Shown: positions 1 to 9,663, counted from the stretch's first letter. The stretch: DNA of 64,000 nt from Zobellia uliginosa (GCF_018860745.1 NZ_JAHKPY010000002.1:124001-188000), one strand, 5' to 3'. The notes: generated by a model not told the origin, from the sequence alone. Numbers and translations are program-made.

Positions 1-786
1 TTTTGGAAATACCAAGCATGATAGATCATTAAAACCGTCAATACGGTGTAAAAATCGGTGCATATATAATTTGCACTCTAGTAGACTGTGCCAGTTTTCA
101 AAAGCGAACATGGTACGAAATAGTGTCCAAAAATTACTTTTAAAAAATGAATCACTGAAATAACTTTCGACGGTAACATCATCTAGCTCTTCTTTCTTTT
201 TTAGTAAAAGTTTTACAACAGCTAATTGATCTAGTTTGTTTAAATTAAATTTACTAAAATCTAGTACTTCCCCGTTATTATGAATTAATCTAGCTTTTGA
301 ATAATTGGGGTCGTTATCATTTAATAAACGAAATTCGTCTAAAACACTATAAGGTGCTGGCATTTCTAAAGCAGGAATATCTTGAAAAATATCCCATAGA
401 TTCTCATAGTTCATTTCCAGTTCTCTACCTCCTCTTATTAGGTAGCCATCCTTAGCATTTCCTGATCCATCTAAAGAACCACCTTCAATGGCAATTTTGT
501 CAAGAAAAATTATATTTTTCCCGGGTATGTGTCCATCTCTTATAAAGTAATATGCAGCAGACAGACCGGCAATACCAGTCCCAACAATATAAACCTTACT
601 GTTTTTGAAAGATTTAGGAGGTATACCTTTATTACGTTGGTAATTTCCTGTAAGATCAGCAAAAGGCATGGGTTGATCTTTAGAATTGCGTACTACTTCT
701 TTACTAGCATCTGGAGCATGATCTACCTGTCCAGGGAATGGTGAAGCGTTTAATACTTTGTCGAATTTTTCTGTTATTTTTCCCAT
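1..786 (-). CDS. ohyA: Oleate hydratase (N-terminal part, cut by window edge)
   Basis: FAD-dependent enzyme that adds water to the cis-9 double bond of oleate to give 10-hydroxystearate. 262 codons are visible from an ATG at 786; the C-terminus lies outside the window. Visible features are the FAD-binding GTGIAG near residue 75, the GGSLDGSGN stretch and the RGGRE motif that carries the catalytic Glu in characterised oleate hydratases. From memory it follows the Elizabethkingia enzyme almost residue by residue ([30 protein letters not shown]). It lies 131 bp downstream of an HdeD-like gene and 0.8 kb downstream of a second, divergent oleate hydratase on the same strand. Likely cytosolic or peripheral on the membrane, acting on free unsaturated fatty acids. 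Assignment is firm; the physiological role here (fatty-acid detoxification or membrane stress) is inferred. Confidence 0.95.
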   Translation of the reverse strand, partial: MGKITEKFDKVLNASPFPGQVDHAPDASKEVVRNSKDQPMPFADLTGNYQRNKGIPPKSFKNSKVYIVGTGIAGLSAAYYFIRDGHIPGKNIIFLDKIAIEGGSLDGSGNAKDGYLIRGGRELEMNYENLWDIFQDIPALEMPAPYSVLDEFRLLNDNDPNYSKARLIHNNGEVLDFSKFNLNKLDQLAVVKLLLKKKEELDDVTVESYFSDSFFKSNFWTLFRTMFAFENWHSLLECKLYMHRFLHRIDGFNDLSCLVFPK

Positions 787-917
787 GTTTTCTAATTTTA
801 TTTTTAAGTGATACTGCTTTTAAATTTAATAGCAGTGAACGCATTGTATTATGATAAACCTGTCTTTTATATTGAAGCCCCCTAATTAATTGACTATAGT
901 GTTTTCTTAAAGTTGTC

Positions 918-1481
918 TTATAGATTTTTACCCATTTTTTTAAGGTCAAAGCCCAAGAAAATTCTAAATACCCCAGCCGTAATAAACCCGAAGGCAGTCA
1001 TATACACTAAGCTCAGTCCCGCGTAAAAAGGGTAGGTCAAAATTAAAAGGGAAAGAAGGAGTGTTACTATGCCCCAAAATATAAGCAGGCCCCATCGGGT
1101 AACCCCAAATACCTTTAGTTGAAAAGAAAGGCCGAGACTCAGAATACTTTGAAACAGTAGCCAAAAACCCACGAATATGGGTAAAAGCATCATGGTCATA
1201 AGTGGATGAATCAAAAGTAATGTGCCAACAATCAGGTCTAAAAGACCTGCTAGCAAATACCAGTTCAAACCTTCCATTACATTTCTATTTGAAATAGCAA
1301 AAACGATGTGGAATACACCGGATGCTAAAATGAAAAAGCTAAAAAGCATACTTAAGGATAAATAACTTTCTAATGGGGTACGGATTACCCACACCCCAAT
1401 AAATAAGTATAGAATACCCACTAAAATAGATATCCACCAGTTCTTTATAGCTTTTTGAGTCGAATCCAATAATGTGTTCAT
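918..1481 (-). CDS. HdeD-like membrane protein (DUF308)
   Basis: 187-residue integral membrane protein with about six hydrophobic segments arranged as three hairpin pairs, as in the HdeD/DUF308 family linked to acid resistance in enterobacteria. Examples of segments are WWISILVGILYLFIGVWVI near residue 15 and LLAGLLDLIVGTLLLI near residue 75. The ATG at 1481 gives a short polar N-terminus and then the first segment, as expected. It lies between two oleate hydratase genes on the same strand, 62 bp after the upstream one, so the three may be co-transcribed from the promoter near 3340-3380. No catalytic motif is visible. The molecular function is unknown even in well-studied members, so only the family and membrane location are supported. 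Confidence 0.8.
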   Translation of the reverse strand: MNTLLDSTQKAIKNWWISILVGILYLFIGVWVIRTPLESYLSLSMLFSFFILASGVFHIVFAISNRNVMEGLNWYLLAGLLDLIVGTLLLIHPLMTMMLLPIFVGFWLLFQSILSLGLSFQLKVFGVTRWGLLIFWGIVTLLLSLLILTYPFYAGLSLVYMTAFGFITAGVFRIFLGFDLKKMGKNL

Positions 1482-1543
1482 AATTATTTTTTTTATCTTT
1501 AGTTATACTATATTTTAAACTGCTAAAGACAATCTATTTTTAT

Positions 1544-3145
1544 TTAATGAAATGCCTTCGCAACGGTTTCCAATTCCACTTTTAATGTTTTATCGAATTT
1601 GTTTATTGGCGGAATTTCCAGGTCGATGTCAAGTAATTCATATACTGCCATCTGAGCAGCCCTAACGGAGTATTCAACAGTAAAAACAACATCATCCGGT
1701 ATTTCTACAAACTGGCTTATAAATGCTAGATTTTTTGAATTTTTGGGTAATGGTAAAGGTCTGTCCGTTTTTAAACGTGGCATGAACATACTGGTGATAT
1801 AGGGCATTCTACATGGTATACAAATGGCATTGCCAAAAACAACATCATAATCGAATTTTAAATGACCAGCGAGTTCTCTAAGAATTTCTTCCCCTGTACA
1901 TTCCGTCATTGGTTTACCAACAAAATTACCAACTCGGTCTGGGTGCAGACCATAGGTAAAGAATACCTGTACATCTGATGGTTGATCTTTATAATGTGGT
2001 TGTTGGTTTAATGAAAAACTCATGAACCAATTAGAGTCTTTTAGTGTCACCTGGCTACCTGTTCCTGCTTTGTTTCCAGAGAATTTTTCCATCTGGTCAA
2101 AGAAAGCGGTGTCTTTTAAGGTTACTGTAAAAGATTCCCAAAACGATTGTGCTATATTGGAATTGAATACTTCAGGTTTGCCAAATCCCGGGTATTTTTT
2201 AGCTAATTTTTCCCATAAGGTCCACCCTTGGCTATCTGCTTTTGTATAGAATTTAGGAGCACTTGTCATGGAACCATAACTAGAAGCGTCTGTCATTGAG
2301 CCGTTTTGATAGAATACCAAATCGTCATCGTTAATTTTAATTGTTTTGTTATTTCCTGCATTTTCGTAAACAAGGTTTTTTACAATTACTTTTTTGCTTC
2401 CTGTTTTTGGGTCAAGACCAAATTCTGTATCCAAATCAGTAACGGTACTGCCTCTCATAAAATTGACACCATGAGATTTAAGCCAAACTTCTAAAGGTAA
2501 AATCATGGAATCATACTGGTTATAAACCGTACGTCTAACACCTGTCATGGTTTCAACATTTGGGAACTCTTGCATAAACCTGTGCAAGTAGCGTTTAAAT
2601 TCTACAGCACTATGCCATGGCGAAAAAGCAAAGCTTGTTCGCCACATATACCAGAAATTGCTTTCAAAAAAAGAAGGTGTAAACCAATCATAAATAGAAC
2701 TATTTCCTAATTTATCTTCACTAGACTCACTTAATTTAAGAAGCTCCGTACGGTTGGCCATGGTAAGACCAAGTTTAGAAGAATCAACAATTGCCCGATT
2801 CTTATCTATAAGACGTGCTTTTGCATTAGATTTCACACGTTCGTTAAACGCAACGGTTTCTTCATATACAGAGGTATTGGGGTCTGTAAGTGACGGAATT
2901 GTATTAAATAATGCCCAAGTACATTCATAAATGTTTAAGGTTAACATACGAGAACCACGCAGCGTATATCCTTGCTCAGAATTTCCTCCAGCATCTAAAC
3001 TACCGCCTAAGACTGGTAAACTTTCATAGATTGTAATATTGCTGCCTGATACTCCACCATCACGAATTAGAAATGCCGCTCCGGCCAGTGATCCTATTCC
3101 ACCACCAATGAAGTACGCTTTTCTATCACTATTTTGAATATCCAT
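1544..3145 (-). CDS. Oleate hydratase paralogue, divergent
   Basis: 533-residue FAD-dependent fatty-acid hydratase family protein (MCRA family), shorter than the roughly 640-residue type represented by the gene at the left edge. The FAD site reads GGGIGSLAG near residue 14, followed by GGSLDAGG. Other family landmarks are YNQYDSMILPLEVWL, GSMTDASSYGSM, DSNWFMSFSLNQQPHY and MPYITSMFMPR. Where the family normally has RGGREM, this protein has RGSRML, so the Glu reported as catalytic in the Elizabethkingia enzyme is Met here. It may therefore act on a different substrate, use another residue or be impaired. A perfect TGAC-N4-GTCA palindrome (3369-3380) and a TAACTTTG box lie 190-240 bp upstream and make it the first gene of an operon with the HdeD-like protein and the other hydratase. 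Family certain, activity uncertain. Confidence 0.88.
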   Translation of the reverse strand: MDIQNSDRKAYFIGGGIGSLAGAAFLIRDGGVSGSNITIYESLPVLGGSLDAGGNSEQGYTLRGSRMLTLNIYECTWALFNTIPSLTDPNTSVYEETVAFNERVKSNAKARLIDKNRAIVDSSKLGLTMANRTELLKLSESSEDKLGNSSIYDWFTPSFFESNFWYMWRTSFAFSPWHSAVEFKRYLHRFMQEFPNVETMTGVRRTVYNQYDSMILPLEVWLKSHGVNFMRGSTVTDLDTEFGLDPKTGSKKVIVKNLVYENAGNNKTIKINDDDLVFYQNGSMTDASSYGSMTSAPKFYTKADSQGWTLWEKLAKKYPGFGKPEVFNSNIAQSFWESFTVTLKDTAFFDQMEKFSGNKAGTGSQVTLKDSNWFMSFSLNQQPHYKDQPSDVQVFFTYGLHPDRVGNFVGKPMTECTGEEILRELAGHLKFDYDVVFGNAICIPCRMPYITSMFMPRLKTDRPLPLPKNSKNLAFISQFVEIPDDVVFTVEYSVRAAQMAVYELLDIDLEIPPINKFDKTLKVELETVAKAFH

Positions 3146-3507
3146 AATAAATTATTTTAGATTATTATTTATTGTAATTCATAGTGGGCCAGTAAGTTTC
3201 TTCAGCATCATTATCGCCTCATTAAAGTCTTCTAGTCTATCTAAGAGCTACTCTATTTTGTATGATTTCTTAGCTTTAATAGGGGTTTCAAGTTTACAAT
3301 TGCACTCACTTAAAAGCCTACTTAAAAAAACCGTATTCAAAGTTATAGGAAGGCGAGATATGATAACCTGACCTAGGTCAGGTACACGAAAAAAAACATG
3401 TAGTTTCAATTGAATTTTAGGTAACAATTTGAAGAAAATAATAGCTAGCCATTTAGGTGAAGACGAAATAGAAATTCTATTTAGACGGATGTTTTTTGGA
3501 CCTACGG
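3146..3507. other. Gene-free intergenic region upstream of oleate hydratase
   Basis: About 360 bp without an open frame that looks coding. It separates the end of the DUF4010 gene from the start of the oleate hydratase paralogue, both on the minus strand. The only clear signal is the Crp/FNR-type palindrome with its -7 box (listed separately). The predicted start of transcription near 3335 would leave an untranslated leader of about 190 bases. I saw no convincing terminator hairpin. Confidence 0.6.
3338..3380 (-). promoter_or_regulatory. Crp/FNR-type site and promoter of the oleate hydratase operon
   Basis: Palindrome TGACCTAGGTCA at 3369-3380, extended to 16 perfect bases (3367-3382). A -7 box TAACTTTG, a full match to TAnnTTTG on the minus strand, lies at 3338-3345. 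Centre-to-centre distance is 33 bp, as at the other sites of this window. Confidence 0.8.
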
Positions 3508-4779
3508 CTAAACGTTGTTGGAAAGGATATAGATAACACCTACGAGAATGATGGAGCCAAACGTATAGCCTACGAGCTTTCCTGTAGTTTTTGAGCCCTT
3601 AAATATACTGATGCCTAACTTAACGAGCATATTACTTGAAATGGCAGCAATGATAACCAGTGAAGCTAATTCTAGTTTTTCTGAATCCAATGAAAATTTT
3701 GCCATGCTTATGGTAATAGCATCCGTATCTGCTAACCCCGAAATTAAGGCGGAATAATACAGACCACTTTCGCCAAAAAATTTGTTACTATAGAAAACAG
3801 CAAACAGTATTACGACGTAAATAGCTCCAAAACCAATAGCATTTAATATGTTAAGCGGGTTTCCTAATTTAATATTGGTATCTGGTTTTTTTGTATCTCT
3901 TTGGATGAGGACTAACGAGACTACTATACAGATTATGGTCAAAAGGGAAAAGGGGAGTGCCAAATACATGAGAAGGCCTCCATTAAAAATATACGTCAAA
4001 AGTGCAAGTCTAGGAAACATAATTGCGGAAGCAATAATGATACCTGCTGCGTATTTTTTTGAGAGCTCGGGAGATTCTTCACTACGGGAGGCATAGCTCC
4101 AAGTTACGGCTGTGCTAGATATAAGACCACCTAGAATAGCTGTTAATAATATGCCCCTTTTTGAACCTACATATTTTACTAAAAAATAGCCTATAAAATT
4201 TAAAAAAGACACGATTACTACTATAGATCCAATTTCAAACGGGTTCAATAAACCACTGGGGCCGTAGACTTTGTTGGGAAGAAAAGGCAGAATCAAAAGT
4301 GATATAATGGAGAACTTAATAAAAGCAAAAAGTTCTTCTGAAGTAATGTTACTTATTACCGTTCGGAACCTGGTTTTTAATGAAAGTAGGGTTACTATTA
4401 TAACTGCTGTGGCAACGGCATCTCTATAATACTCTGCAGATACCATAATACCCAAAACAAACGTAGCGATCAAGGCTAAGTTGGTGGTTAGCCCTTTACC
4501 ATATTCTTCCTGTTTCTGATACATACGATTAACTGCCAAAAACAATATAAAAGCACCTAAACTAACGATCAATATCCAAACGGTAAATTTATCGGTCAGG
4601 TTTTCTAAAGCGAAACCTAATATGGCAACAATGGGAAAAGTACGGATACCCGCAAACCCTTGGTCTTTTAACTTATCATATTCTCTTTCCAAGCCAATGA
4701 TCAAACCAATTCCCATACTTATGAGCACACCTAGAAGATAGCTGTCCATAAATTCATTCATACCTTCAAACTTTATCAT
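3508..4779 (-). CDS. MgtC/SapB family membrane protein with DUF4010
   Basis: 423-residue polytopic membrane protein. The N-terminal 140 residues match the MgtC/SapB family: LISMGIGLIIGLEREY followed by GIRTFPIVAILGF, the family's usual G-L-E-R-E and R-T-x-x-x signature. The rest is the DUF4010 part with about eight more hydrophobic segments, including SGLADTDAITISMAKF near residue 350. MgtC relatives are tied to survival in low magnesium and to inhibition of F-type ATP synthase in some pathogens; the DUF4010 branch has no settled function. It is the last gene of an operon with a UbiB-like kinase (28 bp gap) and a coiled-coil protein. The presence of an alternative ATPase in the same island makes an energy-related role worth considering, but that is inference. 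Confidence 0.85.
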   Translation of the reverse strand: MIKFEGMNEFMDSYLLGVLISMGIGLIIGLEREYDKLKDQGFAGIRTFPIVAILGFALENLTDKFTVWILIVSLGAFILFLAVNRMYQKQEEYGKGLTTNLALIATFVLGIMVSAEYYRDAVATAVIIVTLLSLKTRFRTVISNITSEELFAFIKFSIISLLILPFLPNKVYGPSGLLNPFEIGSIVVIVSFLNFIGYFLVKYVGSKRGILLTAILGGLISSTAVTWSYASRSEESPELSKKYAAGIIIASAIMFPRLALLTYIFNGGLLMYLALPFSLLTIICIVVSLVLIQRDTKKPDTNIKLGNPLNILNAIGFGAIYVVILFAVFYSNKFFGESGLYYSALISGLADTDAITISMAKFSLDSEKLELASLVIIAAISSNMLVKLGISIFKGSKTTGKLVGYTFGSIILVGVIYILSNNV

Positions 4780-4807
4780 CCAGTTTTTAGATTAGTGGTT
4801 CTAATAC

Positions 4808-6490
4808 TTAAAATTGATCGTTCCTAAATATGGATATTACAATGTAAAAACCCAATACAGCAGATAACACAAAACCAATAGCTCCCAATAACGGAATACC
4901 ATTTATAAGGGGAGGCATTTTTGCCATAACCAAGATTGAAGACCCAATGGAAAGGGCGGCTATGATTACAGCAAAGACCAATCGGTTGACAGACTTGCTT
5001 ATTGCCGTTTGAAACTCTGTTAACCCTTTGTGTTCGTGAATTACCACCAGTTTACCATCTTTTATTTTTTTAAGGATGGCGTTGATATCATCGGGTAGGG
5101 TGTCTATGAGGTCATTAATATCTTGAAAACGACTTAGGTTCTTTTTAAATAGCCGTTTTAAGCTAAATCTTCTTCGGATAATTTTAGAGGTATAAGGCTC
5201 TAAATTATCCGTAATGTTAAAAGATGGGTCTAATTTTCTACCTACGCCCTCTATAATAATAAGTCCTCTTATCAGCATATATAGATAGTGTGGTAGGATG
5301 ATTCTATTCTCATATAGTACGGTTTTGAACTGGGTGAGAATAGTTCCTATTTTTACATTTTGTAGCGAGATGTCGCTTACTCCAGAAACCAGTTCGTATA
5401 AATCTTGTTCTAGTTTTTTGTAATCGGGTATATCTGTTTTAACTGCAATCTTCTCAAGTAAAATAATAATTTTCTTGACGTCTTTTCTTAAGAAATAGAG
5501 TAGCAGGTCGCCAAGGGCTTCTTTATCGCTAGGCATTACGGTACCCATCATACCAAAATCTAAGAAGCAAATTTGGCCCGTAGTTGGAAGTACAAATATG
5601 TTTCCCGGATGTGGATCTGCATGAAAGAAACCATGCTCAAGAATTTGTTCTATATATAAGTCAACTCCAACTTTGGCTACTGCTATCGGATCTATGTTTG
5701 CAGCTTTAAGTGTATTAATTTCAGATACTTTTATCCCGTCAATAAACTCCATGCAAATAATACGATTTGTAGACAGCGGACGATAGATTACCGGAACATG
5801 AATCATTTCATTACCCTCAAAATTCCGAGCGAATTTTTCGGTATTATCCATTTCTCGTAAAAACTGAAGTTCTTCCCGAATGCTTTGTTCAAAAGATGCT
5901 ATAATGCGCACGGGTTGTAAAGCTTGTGCTTGGGTACTATATTTCTCCAATGCTCTGGCAACTTGTTTCATGATCAACAAATCACTCTCAATGACTTCTT
6001 CTATATTTGGGCGCTGAATTTTAAGAACCACATCTTCTCCGCTCAATAATTTTGCACGGTGTACTTGGGCCAAAGATGCTGCCGCTAAAGGTTCTGGATT
6101 GACGGACAAGTAATAATCGGACAAGGTGATTTCCAGCTCGTCTTCAATAGTTTTTTGTACATCAAAGTTTTTTAAATTAGGAGCGTGGTCTTGTAATTTT
6201 TCTAATTCCTTTATGAGCTCAGGTGGAAGCATGTCTTCCCGATTGCTGAAAATCTGGCCTAGCTTTACATAGCTTGGTCCCAGTTCTTCGAGCACCATAC
6301 GAATACGTTCGTATGTTGAAAAAGAAAGGTTTTTTATGGTATCGGGATGTCCATTCAAATAACTTTTTGGAATCGCCTTTGTGATACCGCTATTTACCAA
6401 AACGTCCTCAAAACCATATTTGGCGAGGACGTTGAATAGAGTGGCGTACCTTTTTATTTCTTTTTGTTTCGGAATTTTAAATGCAGCCAT
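4808..6490 (-). CDS. UbiB/ABC1/ADCK atypical protein kinase
   Basis: 560-residue atypical kinase of the AarF/UbiB/COQ8 family, usually needed for isoprenoid quinone synthesis. Visible motifs in order: the KxGQ motif in YVKLGQIFSNR near residue 75, the Ala-rich loop AAASLAQVHRA in place of a P-loop, the VVLKIQRP lysine, FHADPHPGN for the catalytic region and FLDFG for the metal-binding DFG. Two C-terminal hydrophobic segments (near residues 500 and 530) anchor it in the membrane, as in UbiB. It sits 14 bp after a coiled-coil gene and 28 bp before the DUF4010 gene. Flavobacteria use menaquinone, so a role in quinone or lipid homeostasis under the island's stress condition is likely but unproven. 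It may be a second copy beside a housekeeping UbiB, which the window cannot show. Confidence 0.9.
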   Translation of the reverse strand: MAAFKIPKQKEIKRYATLFNVLAKYGFEDVLVNSGITKAIPKSYLNGHPDTIKNLSFSTYERIRMVLEELGPSYVKLGQIFSNREDMLPPELIKELEKLQDHAPNLKNFDVQKTIEDELEITLSDYYLSVNPEPLAAASLAQVHRAKLLSGEDVVLKIQRPNIEEVIESDLLIMKQVARALEKYSTQAQALQPVRIIASFEQSIREELQFLREMDNTEKFARNFEGNEMIHVPVIYRPLSTNRIICMEFIDGIKVSEINTLKAANIDPIAVAKVGVDLYIEQILEHGFFHADPHPGNIFVLPTTGQICFLDFGMMGTVMPSDKEALGDLLLYFLRKDVKKIIILLEKIAVKTDIPDYKKLEQDLYELVSGVSDISLQNVKIGTILTQFKTVLYENRIILPHYLYMLIRGLIIIEGVGRKLDPSFNITDNLEPYTSKIIRRRFSLKRLFKKNLSRFQDINDLIDTLPDDINAILKKIKDGKLVVIHEHKGLTEFQTAISKSVNRLVFAVIIAALSIGSSILVMAKMPPLINGIPLLGAIGFVLSAVLGFYIVISIFRNDQF

Positions 6491-6504
6491 ATTTAATGGG
6501 TTTG

Positions 6505-6891
6505 TTACATGTATTTTGACAGAAACCGGAAAAAATTCTTTTTAAGATCAGCGTAAATTTGTCTTTGAATTTCCATTTTTTCACGAATCTCTGTATGTGT
6601 ATTAAACATAGGAACATCCATAGAGTCAGCTTTATCATTACTGTGCTCGGAAATATTCAATTCATGCTTTTCAATCGTTTCTTGTAAATCTTCTATAACA
6701 TTGCCATGAAGAATAAATTCATTTTGATAATGTTCTAGCTGTGCAAGTACATCCTTATCTGTCCAACGAGTTTGGAGTTCACCTAATCTGTCATTGAAGG
6801 TTTTTAATTCGTCTTTCCAGAAAGCGAGTTCAGATTCCCATTGTTTATGTTCAAAGTGTAAATCAGAATTGTAAATTGTTGCTGTTTTCAT
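6505..6891 (-). CDS. Small coiled-coil protein, first gene of ubiB-like operon
   Basis: 128-residue soluble protein with no signal peptide and a strongly charged helical composition that suggests a coiled coil over most of its length. I recognise no named family. It shares the pattern W-x-S-x-L-x-F-x-K-D-D/E-L-K near its N-terminus with the 143-residue protein at 11318-11749 (WESELAFWKDELK here, WKSDLLFYKDDLK there), so the two are probably paralogues. It leads an operon with the UbiB-like kinase and the DUF4010 protein. Upstream lies a TGAC-N4-GTCA site with a -7 box at the standard 33-bp spacing, so it belongs to the island's regulon. The gene is supported by the operon, the upstream promoter and the related protein; the function is unknown. 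Confidence 0.8.
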   Translation of the reverse strand: MKTATIYNSDLHFEHKQWESELAFWKDELKTFNDRLGELQTRWTDKDVLAQLEHYQNEFILHGNVIEDLQETIEKHELNISEHSNDKADSMDVPMFNTHTEIREKMEIQRQIYADLKKNFFRFLSKYM

Positions 6892-6945
6892 AACATGTAT
6901 TTAAAATTATTAATAAAGAATTTCACTTACAATAAAATCTATATT

Positions 6946-6988
6946 CAAAGGTGTAAATTTCCTAGCATAATAGATATGACCCAAGTCA
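6946..6988 (-). promoter_or_regulatory. Crp/FNR-type site and promoter of the coiled-coil/ubiB/DUF4010 operon
   Basis: Palindrome TGACCCAAGTCA at 6977-6988, flanked to TATGAC...GTCATA. On the minus strand CACCTTTG at 6946-6953 matches the -7 box TAnnTTTG in five of six positions. Centre-to-centre distance is 33 bp. The start codon lies about 55 bp further on. Confidence 0.75.
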
Positions 6989-7067
6989 TACTTTGCCAGT
7001 ATTGTTAACTTTAAATGTAGTATGTAGAAATATGAACATCTAGTTTAGAAAATTATTTTAAAAAATA

Positions 7068-7099
7068 AGAGGGTACATTATACTTATAATGTACCCTCT
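7068..7099 (-). terminator. Intrinsic terminator after ftsH
   Basis: Perfect inverted repeat with 15-bp arms and almost no loop (AGAGGGTACATTATA and its complement). On the minus strand it is followed by TATTTTTT. It lies 65 bp beyond the ftsH stop codon and upstream of the next minus-strand promoter, so it separates the two operons. Confidence 0.8.
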
Positions 7100-7163
7100 G
7101 AAAAATGACCTAACGTTTCAATACATTTTTTCAAATGGATTGATTAAACAATGCTTCTTTATT

Positions 7164-9137
7164 TTAGATGACAGATAATTGGTTATCGTCATTTACATCT
7201 ACATTATTAGGAATAAATTCTATTCTTTTTCCTAGAATGACTTCTAAATCTTCTTTCTCCGCTACTTCATGCTCAAGCAAATGTTGGGCTAGTTTCTCTA
7301 GCTCTTCTCTGTGCTCAACCAATACAGCTTTAGTCTTTTTATAGGCGTTAAGAATTAGAGATTGAGCTTCCTGATCTATAAGCTTGGCCATAGATTCACT
7401 ATAAGGTTTTCCTACCAGACGATCATTTTGCCCAGATGAATCATAAAAACTGATTGGCCCTATTTTTTCGTCAAGTCCGTAGTAAGATACCATGGCATAG
7501 GCTTGTTTTGTTGCTTTTTCAAGATCATCTAAAGCTCCTGAAGAAATCTCGTTAAAAACAATGTCTTCAGCAGCCCGTCCGCCCAAAGAAGCGCACATCT
7601 GATCTATAAATTGGGCTTTGGTAACAATTTGTCTTTCTTCTGGTAAATACCATGCGGCACCCAAAGATTTTCCTCTTGGAATAATAGAGACTTTAACCAG
7701 AGCATCTACATTCTTCAGGTACCAACTTACAACGGCATGACCTGCCTCATGGTGTGCTACGGTTTCTTTTTCCTTAGGGGCTATGATTTTACTTTTTCGT
7801 TCCATTCCTCCAACAACACGGTCCCTAGCATCCATGAAATCATGAGAATGTACTTTTTTCTCCTTTTTACGAGCGGCAATAAGTGCAGCTTCGTTACAGA
7901 TATTGGCAATGTCCGCTCCTGAAAATCCAGGACTTAATTTAGCCAAATCATGTGGTTTTACATCTCCCGCAAGTTTAAGTGGTCTAAGGTGAACTTTGAA
8001 TATTTCTTCGCGCTCATCCTTGGTAGGTAGTTCTAGATATATATGCCGGTCAAACCTACCTGGGCGCAGTAGTGCTTTATCCAATACATCCGGACGGTTG
8101 GTTGCAGCAATTACAATTACGCCGGTATTGGGTCCAAAACCATCTAACTCGGTAAGTAATTGGTTCAGGGTGTTTTCACGTTCGTCATTAGCTTGAAAAG
8201 CACCTCCTTTTCCTCTTGAACGGCCTACAGCATCAATTTCATCGATAAAAATAATACTCGGTGTTTTTTCTTTTGCCCTTTTGAACAAATCTCGAACTCG
8301 TGATGCCCCTACACCAACGAACATTTCAACAAACTCAGAACCGGACATAGAAAAGAATGGTACTTGGGCTTCTCCTGCAACGGCCTTGGCCATTAAAGTT
8401 TTTCCTGTTCCAGGAGGTCCTACAAGCATAACACCTTTAGGAATTTTGGCTCCTAGTTTGGTATATGTTTCTGGATTTTTTAGAAAATCAACAACCTCCA
8501 TTACTTCGGTTTTAGCTTCTTTTAATCCCGCTACATCTTTAAAGGTCACGCTACTTTTGGTGTCTTTTTCGGCGAGTTTTGCGGTTGATTTTCCTATGTT
8601 GAACATTTTGCCTCCCATGCCACCGGAATTTCCCATCCGCTTTAGCATAAAAAACCAAAATGCCATGATTACCACTAAAGGTAAAATCCATGAAATGGTT
8701 GCGCCCCAGCTTGTACGGTTTTGATATTGAATATCTACTTTATCTGCTGGCAGAAAAGAATTTTGGGCTTGCTCTAGTTTTCTTTCAAAGTTTTCTACGG
8801 AGCCTATCGTCATTTTATAGCTTGGACTTTGTGTAGCAGCTAATAGACTGTTCTGGGGAGATGTGGCGGCAACAGAATCTTTTTTGACATAAATCTCTGC
8901 AAACTCCTTATTAACGACCGTAATTTTAGAAACTTCATGTTTTGTTAAAAGGGAATCTTGAAGAAAAGTCCAAGTAATTTCTCTTGTACCGGAAACGGGA
9001 CTTGAAAGAAATGTAAACAGCGCAAAAGAACCAAAAACTATGATGAGAATCCAGTTGTAACCAACTTCTCCCCACGAGGGTTTTCTGCCTTTGCTTTCTG
9101 GTGAACCAGCATCTTTTCTTTTAGTTTCCTTTTTCAT
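7164..9137 (-). CDS. ftsH: ATP-dependent zinc metalloprotease FtsH
   Basis: 657-residue membrane-anchored AAA+ protease that extracts and degrades damaged or unassembled membrane proteins. Two transmembrane segments (about residues 27-45 and 148-165) flank a periplasmic domain. Walker A GPPGTGKT is at 240-247, Walker B IIFIDEID at 295-302, the second region of homology [18 protein letters not shown] at 347-364, and the zinc site HEAGH at 463-467, with the third metal ligand in [10 protein letters not shown]. All catalytic residues are present. It lies 1 bp after an AhpD-like gene and shares its promoter. A chromosome of this type normally has a housekeeping ftsH elsewhere, so this stress-linked copy may be a specialised second form; that is inference from the context. 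Confidence 0.95.
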   Translation of the reverse strand: MKKETKRKDAGSPESKGRKPSWGEVGYNWILIIVFGSFALFTFLSSPVSGTREITWTFLQDSLLTKHEVSKITVVNKEFAEIYVKKDSVAATSPQNSLLAATQSPSYKMTIGSVENFERKLEQAQNSFLPADKVDIQYQNRTSWGATISWILPLVVIMAFWFFMLKRMGNSGGMGGKMFNIGKSTAKLAEKDTKSSVTFKDVAGLKEAKTEVMEVVDFLKNPETYTKLGAKIPKGVMLVGPPGTGKTLMAKAVAGEAQVPFFSMSGSEFVEMFVGVGASRVRDLFKRAKEKTPSIIFIDEIDAVGRSRGKGGAFQANDERENTLNQLLTELDGFGPNTGVIVIAATNRPDVLDKALLRPGRFDRHIYLELPTKDEREEIFKVHLRPLKLAGDVKPHDLAKLSPGFSGADIANICNEAALIAARKKEKKVHSHDFMDARDRVVGGMERKSKIIAPKEKETVAHHEAGHAVVSWYLKNVDALVKVSIIPRGKSLGAAWYLPEERQIVTKAQFIDQMCASLGGRAAEDIVFNEISSGALDDLEKATKQAYAMVSYYGLDEKIGPISFYDSSGQNDRLVGKPYSESMAKLIDQEAQSLILNAYKKTKAVLVEHREELEKLAQHLLEHEVAEKEDLEVILGKRIEFIPNNVDVNDDNQLSVI

Positions 9138-9138
9138 A

Positions 9139-9489
9139 TTATTCTTCTAGTACCACAAATTGATTTAAAGCTTCTAGAGCTTCACAACCGTACATTAGAG
9201 CAGGTCCTCCGCCCATCATAACTGCCACGCCAATAGTTTCTAAAATCTCTTCTGAGCCGGCTCCCGCTTTTATAGCATCGTGCACATGAAAAGCGATACA
9301 CCCATCACAACGAACCGTAATGGCAATGCCTAGCGCTATAAGCTCCTTTGTTTTTGAAGAAAGCACGCCTTCTGCAGTACTGGCTTTATGTAGACTGTTA
9401 AAGGAACCAATGGTTTCTGGAATGTTAGCTCCCAATTCTTTTATAAGGTGGGTGAGGTCGTTATAGTGTTTTGAATAATCTTTTATCAT
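9139..9489 (-). CDS. Carboxymuconolactone decarboxylase/AhpD-like protein
   Basis: 116-residue soluble protein of the CMD/AhpD family. The redox motif CDGC (Cys61, Cys64) is followed by FHVHDA with His68, the arrangement of AhpD-type peroxidase-reducing proteins rather than true decarboxylases. The segment EEILETIGVAVMMGGGPALMYG is typical of the family's second half. It is the first gene of an operon with ftsH (1 bp gap), which links thiol redox chemistry and membrane proteolysis under the same signal. A TGAT-N4-ATCA site and a perfect -7 box precede it. The partner peroxidase, if there is one, is not encoded next to it. Family assignment firm; substrate unknown. Confidence 0.88.
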   Translation of the reverse strand: MIKDYSKHYNDLTHLIKELGANIPETIGSFNSLHKASTAEGVLSSKTKELIALGIAITVRCDGCIAFHVHDAIKAGAGSEEILETIGVAVMMGGGPALMYGCEALEALNQFVVLEE

Positions 9490-9515
9490 GATACATAATT
9501 TTAAAAATGATAATC

Positions 9516-9558
9516 CAAAGCTATCTCAAACCATTATGTTAACAAATGATTTAAATCA
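9516..9558 (-). promoter_or_regulatory. Crp/FNR-type site and promoter of the ahpD-like/ftsH operon
   Basis: Palindrome TGATTTAAATCA at 9547-9558. The minus strand carries TAGCTTTG at 9516-9523, a full match to TAnnTTTG. Centre-to-centre distance is 33 bp. The start codon of the AhpD-like gene is about 27 bp further on. Confidence 0.8.
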
Positions 9559-9620
9559 GGAGGGCATAGTATTTTTTAAAAGAGGTAGGGGTAATGAATT
9601 TCTGGAAAAAATAATACAAC

Positions 9621-9663
9621 TGACGTAGGTCATTTTAAACCGAACATAGCCCATATACCTTTG
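9621..9663 (+). promoter_or_regulatory. Crp/FNR-type site and promoter of the WG-repeat gene
   Basis: Palindrome TGACGTAGGTCA at 9621-9632 and -7 box TACCTTTG at 9656-9663, a full match, centred 33 bp apart on the plus strand. It is back to back with the minus-strand site at 9547-9558; the two site centres are 74 bp apart. Confidence 0.8.

Noticed and set aside
8281-8724. 147-codon open frame on the plus strand
   Set aside because: It lies wholly inside ftsH on the opposite strand, whose motifs are complete. It has no promoter and low-complexity composition typical of an antisense shadow.
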